From Saposhnikovia divaricata (lineage: Eukaryota > Streptophyta > Magnoliopsida > Apiales > Apiaceae): a stretch of 64,000 nucleotides of DNA. Under the pieces are notes generated by a model that searched no databases, was not told the origin of the DNA, and saw nothing but the letters and a program-made list of their open reading frames with translations. Where the stretch lies: assembly GCA_036435485.1 (NCBI GenBank), contig JAZHRN010000137.1:1178001-1242000 (forward strand), in the 5' to 3' direction. Position 1 is the stretch's first letter; each line of letters opens with the position of its first letter. The position numbers and the translations under genes were made by a program. Positions 59,701 through 64,000 of the stretch are shown in pieces.

Positions 59701-60991
59701 CTTGTTAATTAATTACTGTCACAAATATGTTGTATAAATTTACAGGAGGTTGAAAGAAGTGGAGGCACACTGATGGCATTTGGTAAGTTCTCTGTGGCCA
59801 AGATGCTTATATTTGCCTTTAAAAATGTCATTACTGTGGTAGTCATTTTACTGCTTTTCCATCTGTTCGTAACTTCTTTTAAAGTCACCCATTATGTTGA
59901 ACACTTTTACTTCGTTATTTGAGTTTGAAATCTAATATTTGCTGATTTGTACAATTATCTCGGAGAAGGGTCTCGGCCGTATCATAATATCGTGTGCAGT
60001 TTACGTGTAGAAACACTTAGAGATGATAGTGCGCCTTAAATTAATCCTGCCTTTTTACTCAGAAACAAATACATTACTATCTTTCCTCCCACTTTATGGA
60101 GCTGTCTTTGATTTACTATGCCTCCATTTGGTCAACCATTATCTCCATTTAATTTGATAACGTATCTATTGAATTTCCACCCTGTTAGCTGCGGACATGT
60201 CCTGACCATTTTACTAATCTCAAAAAGTTTGTCACTCTGTTCAAGGTAGAAGTAAACAGAGTTGCCACATGTAACAGGCTAACAGCAATACCCCACTTTT
60301 GTATCCAACTATCAACCAGCTCTATGGATCACATAATGTCTACTTAGTTTCAGAGGCCAAAGGAAAGTATTGGTATATTGTGATGGTTTAATTAAGTTGG
60401 CTGCTGCTGGTAATACTGTGTGTGGGTAAATGTTCGTTTTTTCCCTTCTCCATTAGAGTTATTTGGGACTCGGTACAAACAGTAAAGATATACCTGCACT
60501 AGAAAGTATCTATATTAGATTCTGAAGTTTAGATTTTTATTATTGCAGAGGAGTCAACTGGGGTACTAAAGAAGGCAGAAAGTGAATACAAGGGCCATCG
60601 GTCATTGCTAATGCGGACCCGGAATCTGCTCTCCACTATGCAGCGGCAAGATGTGCTGGATAGGTAAAAGCAAAACTAATCTCAAGTAATTGAAGTTACT
60701 TGGCTCTTGATTTCAGTTCTGAGGCATGGTTTTGCAATCCGCAGGGTGATTCTTGCAGTTGGATTTCTCTTGTTTTCCTTGGCTGTCCTTTACGTTGTTT
60801 CAAAACGTATTGGGATACTAAGATTGCAGAGAACAGTTACTGCTGCCATTAGATCTGGTATGGCTGGGCAAGCAAATATCTTACACAGGCCTGGAGGAGA
60901 TGGGTTACAGCCCCCTCATGTACATCACAATGCAGTTCCAGATCCAGGGGTAGATGTAGCATTAGGGCAACCTATGCATGACGAACTATGA
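56741..60991 (+). CDS. SEC20: SEC20 family SNARE, 7 exons, 293 aa, ends in HDEL
   Basis: Exons 56741-57021, 58697-58766, 59340-59395, 59544-59619, 59746-59782, 60549-60663, 60745-60991; GT-AG, 882 nt. The N-terminal half is helical and coiled-coil-like (VVEQVENAKKEWEETFNKAQ). The SNARE region runs from TKAGMTSAAETITDSLRRTR through QEVERSGGTLMAFEESTGVL to MRTRNLLSTMQRQ. A single C-terminal membrane segment, VILAVGFLLFSLAVLYVVSK (about residues 213-232), is followed by a luminal tail of about 60 residues ending HDEL, the ER retrieval signal. Yeast Sec20p has the same layout and acts in Golgi-to-ER retrograde fusion with Ufe1 and Use1. Length equals what is usual for plant SEC20. Introns 1 and 2 carry tandem duplications, and intron 1 an inserted transposon. 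Confidence 0.95.
56993..57326 (+). repeat. Tandem duplication of about 167 bp across the SEC20 exon 1 donor
   Basis: The first unit begins at 56993 (CTGAAATCTTGGAAAAAT) inside exon 1 and runs into intron 1; the second begins at 57160 with the same sequence, slightly diverged. The second unit repeats the end of exon 1 and its donor as CAAAG|GTACCA at 57188-57189. Confidence 0.9.
57529..58235. mobile_element. Mutator-like nonautonomous transposon in SEC20 intron 1, about 707 bp
   Basis: The left end (GGCACAAAATTATGTACAT and on to TTGGCCCTCCCCTGGCAC, from 57549) and the reverse complement of the right end (GGCACAAATTTTAATCAAAA and on to CTGGCCCTTCACTAGCAC) form inverted repeats of about 75 bp with roughly constant spacing. 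GAGCTAT flanks both sides (57522-57528, 58236-58242), extendable to 9 bp with mismatches. Long TIRs and such a duplication suggest a MULE. No transposase is inside. Exact ends are uncertain by a few bases. Confidence 0.65.
59141..59300 (+). repeat. Two 80-bp tandem repeats in SEC20 intron 2
   Basis: 59141-59220 and 59221-59300 are aligned copies of CAAATCTTCTTTCGTTCTGG..., differing at three bases. They are wholly intronic and do not touch the splice sites. Confidence 0.96.
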
Positions 60992-61856
60992 AACTTCTCA
61001 TATTTTGTTGTTGATGTATATTTTTACCTGGAGGCATTAGCTTTATTTTAGGCTTGTCAGTAATGAAAAAACTATCTGATATCCTGGTCCGGTCCGGACA
61101 CCCTGATATGTCTTTGACTGTAAAGTTTTTTGGAAATGATAAAGAATTGACTTCCATAAAGAAGCCCAATTGTGTTGTTATGAACTTGAAACAAGATGAA
61201 CAATTGAATTGATTCAAATGCATGTGCAACCCCCAAGCTGCTTCCATCAAGTTTAACAAAATTTAATCAAGTTTACTTTCTTATATGTTTTCGAGTACCG
61301 AATTCCTCAAGTTTAACAAAATTTAATCCTTAGGAGCTAATGATATTCTTGAAAAGATAATTTGAAAGTAATTCATTTGTGCGATCAACAATCCAGCATC
61401 TACTTTAAATTGGTCTTCTTTAAAGATTTGATTTGCGTACTAAAAAAATTTACAGGATTCAGGCAAACTTTTTGCTTCATCAAAATCTTTTCGAAAAAAC
61501 ATTTATGCAGCTATTCATTACTACTAGATATCATATAAACATGGTAATAATAACAGTTTAATTTTAAGAAAATGGCAATCGTAACAGTGACTGTTTATCA
61601 AATCCATTAAGATCGATAGAACTAGAACATGATACTGGCTCGTAGCAAGTAATTGGTATGTATTCCCAAAGAATCAAAGGCATATGAAATAAAAATCTGA
61701 GTTCTGCAAAACAATTGAAGTCATATTAAAGATACAGTACAGATCAACCTGATCAGTGCCAAAATGTTTTAGTGATACATGAAGTAGCGTTTACCTCACA
61801 GCTAACGATCTTACTCGAAACAACATACAAAAATGCTCGCACTCTGGCATATACAG
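60992..61856. other. Convergent 3' intergenic region between SEC20 and SUVH2/9
   Basis: The genes on both sides end here tail to tail, so the region should hold both 3' UTRs. A short repeat, TCAAGTTTAACAAAATTTAATC, occurs at about 61248 and 61309. No gene seen. Confidence 0.5.
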
Positions 61857-63767
61857 TCAGTTACAGATAGCAAGCTTGGGTGACCATTCATCAGCCACCC
61901 CATAGTCAAGACTAAGTTCCCTCAAGGGTGGGATATTCTCCAAGGCAAACAACATAAGACGAGGAAAGCTCACATTGTTGTGATCATACAACACGAACTG
62001 AACCATCACATTGGGACTTCTGCTATGGCTCATGTAACATGCTACATTCCTCATGCTTGATACATCCATTGCAAAGTCCAATGGAGGAATTGAGGGATGT
62101 GATGGCCGAACATAATTAGAGGATACTTGCGATATATCTCCCCATTCTTGCCACCTCTCGGGGAATCGCCTCGGATAAACTAAGCTATCACCACCAGCCA
62201 TAGAAAATACCCGGGCCTGGTCCTGAGTCAAAACAACTCCTGCATACTCACAAAGAAAAGCACCAGCCTGAATCAAGTCCAAAGATCTAACCCCCCAACC
62301 AGTTTCCCTAGATCGAAATACTTCAAATCTGTTTCTCACACCTTTCTGACTGACACGATTCCTACAAGTTGGAGGACAAGAACAATGTGGACCACATTCA
62401 AAGATTACCGGCTTCCCCTGAATCAATATTCCTCTTTCATCATAAGCAAACTGGCCCCCGTTCTTCATCGCACAACCACAATCCCTAAAACAACCAGCAA
62501 CACACTGACACCCACCACCACTCCCAAACTGATATACGTAAGAAGGAATAACAGATCGTACAAGATACTGATAAGCCAACGGTTCATGATCACCATCAAC
62601 ATCATTAAACAACAAAACAGGAACAGTTTCCTTTTTCATCGACATATCCATACACATGTATCCCCTTGGCCTAACCTCCAATGGCCTATCTCTAAGATTT
62701 TGCGCAAACCTAAGAACCAAACTACCCCTTACCGGCTGATTCTCAAGTCTAACAATCTTAAACTTATAAACACCAAAACCCGACTTCCCAACATCAAACC
62801 AACAATCTACAACCTTATGTAACCCATCATAAACATAAACCTTACCACTAACACTACCTTCATACTTAAACCCGCGCACAACTCTCACCTCAATCCCATA
62901 ATGCATACTCCTCTCCAACCCCAAATTCCCACATTCAAGCTTCTGATTAGCACATTGTCTATAACACTTATCCTGACCACCATGTCCCGTATAAATAATC
63001 ACATCCCCCGTATCCACATCATCCTCATACCCACCCGAAACAATTATACTAGTTGCAATCGGCTCCCCATTCGAACTCCTACTCGAAGGCAAATAATCAA
63101 TCCCAGCCTGAGGCTGCTCATGTACTCCAACAACACACAATTCCATCCTAAAAAAGAAAACATCCCCTATCTCAACCCCGGGAATAGCTCCCACAATTCT
63201 CTTATCACGATTCAACCATAACCCTCGCTCTCTCATAACCGCGGAAGCCTTCAAATCATTCCTACTCCGCCTCGAAACCATCCCTTTCTCATCATTCAAA
63301 TTCCCGTAAACACGAAGATTCTCATACAGCATTCTAGTCTTCCTAACAACCTCCCGAAAATACCGCTCATCTTCGATATTTAAATCAGTAACCCTAACTA
63401 ACTCAGATGAATGCTGAGGATACCTAACCCTACTCACATTCCCCGAAACCTGGTTCTGCTTAGTGGTGTCGTTAACCGGGACAATTGCGAGCGCATTGTT
63501 GGGACTTAAAACGACGTCGTTTGGTGGTGACTTAAAAGCTGTATTAAAAAGCTCAGAAATGCGAGTGAACTCGGAGAAAACAGTGTGATGACTAGGGTTT
63601 AGTGACGTGGAGGGTTGGGTTTGAGAAAGGGGGAATGGAATACCGGGCGGAGCAGCGAGTGAGTCCGAGTCGGAGACTGAGTCGAGAGGTTCGAGTTTGG
63701 GTTGGATTAGTTTAGGGTTATTGGTGGCGGCGGAGTTGAGGTCTGGGAAATGTAATAAAGAGCCCAT
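61857..63767 (-). CDS. SUVH9: SUVH2/9-type SRA-SET protein, intronless, 636 aa
   Basis: A single exon from MGSLLHFPDLN to DEWSPKLAICN. Residues 1-130 are variable. The SRA/YDG domain covers about 195-345 (GVEIGDVFFFRMEL, VVGVHEQPQAGIDYL, IIVSGGYEDDVDTGDVIIYT). A Cys-rich pre-SET-like region follows (CQCVAGCFRDCGC, CGPHCSCPPTCRN), then a SET domain (about 478-625). The chain stops without a post-SET Cys cluster, and the canonical NHSC motif reads SHSR (residues 580-583). These are marks of Arabidopsis SUVH2 and SUVH9, which bind methylated DNA through SRA but lack histone methyltransferase activity and help recruit Pol V for RNA-directed DNA methylation. The protein probably does the same in the nucleus. 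Which of SUVH2 or SUVH9 is closer cannot be fixed here. Absence of introns matches these genes. Confidence 0.94.
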   Translation of the reverse strand: MGSLLHFPDLNSAATNNPKLIQPKLEPLDSVSDSDSLAAPPGIPFPLSQTQPSTSLNPSHHTVFSEFTRISELFNTAFKSPPNDVVLSPNNALAIVPVNDTTKQNQVSGNVSRVRYPQHSSELVRVTDLNIEDERYFREVVRKTRMLYENLRVYGNLNDEKGMVSRRSRNDLKASAVMRERGLWLNRDKRIVGAIPGVEIGDVFFFRMELCVVGVHEQPQAGIDYLPSSRSSNGEPIATSIIVSGGYEDDVDTGDVIIYTGHGGQDKCYRQCANQKLECGNLGLERSMHYGIEVRVVRGFKYEGSVSGKVYVYDGLHKVVDCWFDVGKSGFGVYKFKIVRLENQPVRGSLVLRFAQNLRDRPLEVRPRGYMCMDMSMKKETVPVLLFNDVDGDHEPLAYQYLVRSVIPSYVYQFGSGGGCQCVAGCFRDCGCAMKNGGQFAYDERGILIQGKPVIFECGPHCSCPPTCRNRVSQKGVRNRFEVFRSRETGWGVRSLDLIQAGAFLCEYAGVVLTQDQARVFSMAGGDSLVYPRRFPERWQEWGDISQVSSNYVRPSHPSIPPLDFAMDVSSMRNVACYMSHSRSPNVMVQFVLYDHNNVSFPRLMLFALENIPPLRELSLDYGVADEWSPKLAICN

Positions 63768-64000
63768 TGGTTGAGTTGTGAAACGTGGGTGAATTTGAGT
63801 TTGAGTTTGTGTTTGAAACGTGGAGGAGAGGGGGATTGGGGAAAGTTGAGTTTTGAATTTTAGGGATTGTGTTTAGTTTAAAGTGGAGTTTAGTTGAGTT
63901 TGTTATGTTGGGGGGATGACGAAATGTAGACAAGTGGTGGTGTTTGCCTACACATGTGTTACTCCCAAATTTATTTTCGAGTTTTAAATAGGGGAGGAAG
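63768..64000 (-). promoter_or_regulatory. Leader and promoter start of the SUVH2/9 gene
   Basis: Upstream of the start codon on the minus strand the leader is AC/CT-rich (TTTCCCCAATCCCCCTCTCC), typical of plant 5' UTRs. The promoter is cut by the window end. Confidence 0.45.

Noticed and set aside
62385..63221. Long open frames on the plus strand inside the SUVH gene
   Set aside because: They are antisense to a fully conserved coding exon, and their composition (Thr/Asn/Ile-rich) reflects the complementary codons.

Overview
The window is nuclear DNA of a flowering plant, most likely a eudicot. It is AT-rich and its genes are split by GT-AG introns. It carries a chloroplast ribonucleoprotein gene, a SUVH2/9-type SRA-SET protein, late-blight R1-like NLRs, Copia retrotransposons, and Stowaway, Emigrant, hAT, PIF/Harbinger and Mutator-type MITEs. 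An asterid is plausible because R1-like NLRs and Au-type SINEs are common there, but the sequence alone does not fix the species.

Layout. 1-870: 5'-truncated LINE relic. 1832-5647 (-): plant unc-13 homologue (MUN/DUF810), five exons, with a SINE in intron 1. 5.9-10 kb: transposon-rich spacer with a PIF/Harbinger MITE, a 351-bp-period tandem array with Helitron-like unit starts, a Stowaway MITE, a near-palindromic Mutator-type MITE with a 9-bp target duplication, and a small hairpin element. 10026-19089 (+): two-domain cyclopropane-fatty-acid synthase, reconstructed as 24 exons and 868 residues. 21.0-34.0 kb: a tandem NLR duplication, each unit holding a 779-codon NB-ARC-LRR gene that lacks a recognisable coiled-coil domain, plus a decayed NB-ARC fragment. 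Unit 1 is split by a very young but coding-defective Copia element (24408-29220). 34262-36930 (-): CCT-motif transcriptional regulator. 37.9-39.5 kb: two hAT-type nonautonomous elements. 41852-46719 (+): second Copia element with two in-frame stops. 47684-47942: Stowaway MITE. 48544-48717: Emigrant MITE. 49155-52036 (+): conserved plant protein of unknown function. 52981-55669 (+): two-RRM chloroplast RNA-binding protein (CP33 type). 56741-60991 (+): SEC20 SNARE ending in HDEL, with a transposon and two tandem duplications in its introns. 61857-63767 (-): intronless SUVH2/9-type gene.

The host genes are not an operon or pathway; they are independent genes for vesicle traffic, lipid modification, immunity, transcription, organelle RNA and silencing. 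The most informative material is the NLR pair (one copy has Arg for Lys in the P-loop), the order of events recorded by the Copia insertion and its empty site in the sister copy, stop codons in both Copia elements that all fit C-to-T or G-to-A changes, and a tandem duplication that copied the SEC20 exon 1 splice donor. I found no convincing previously undescribed multi-gene system.
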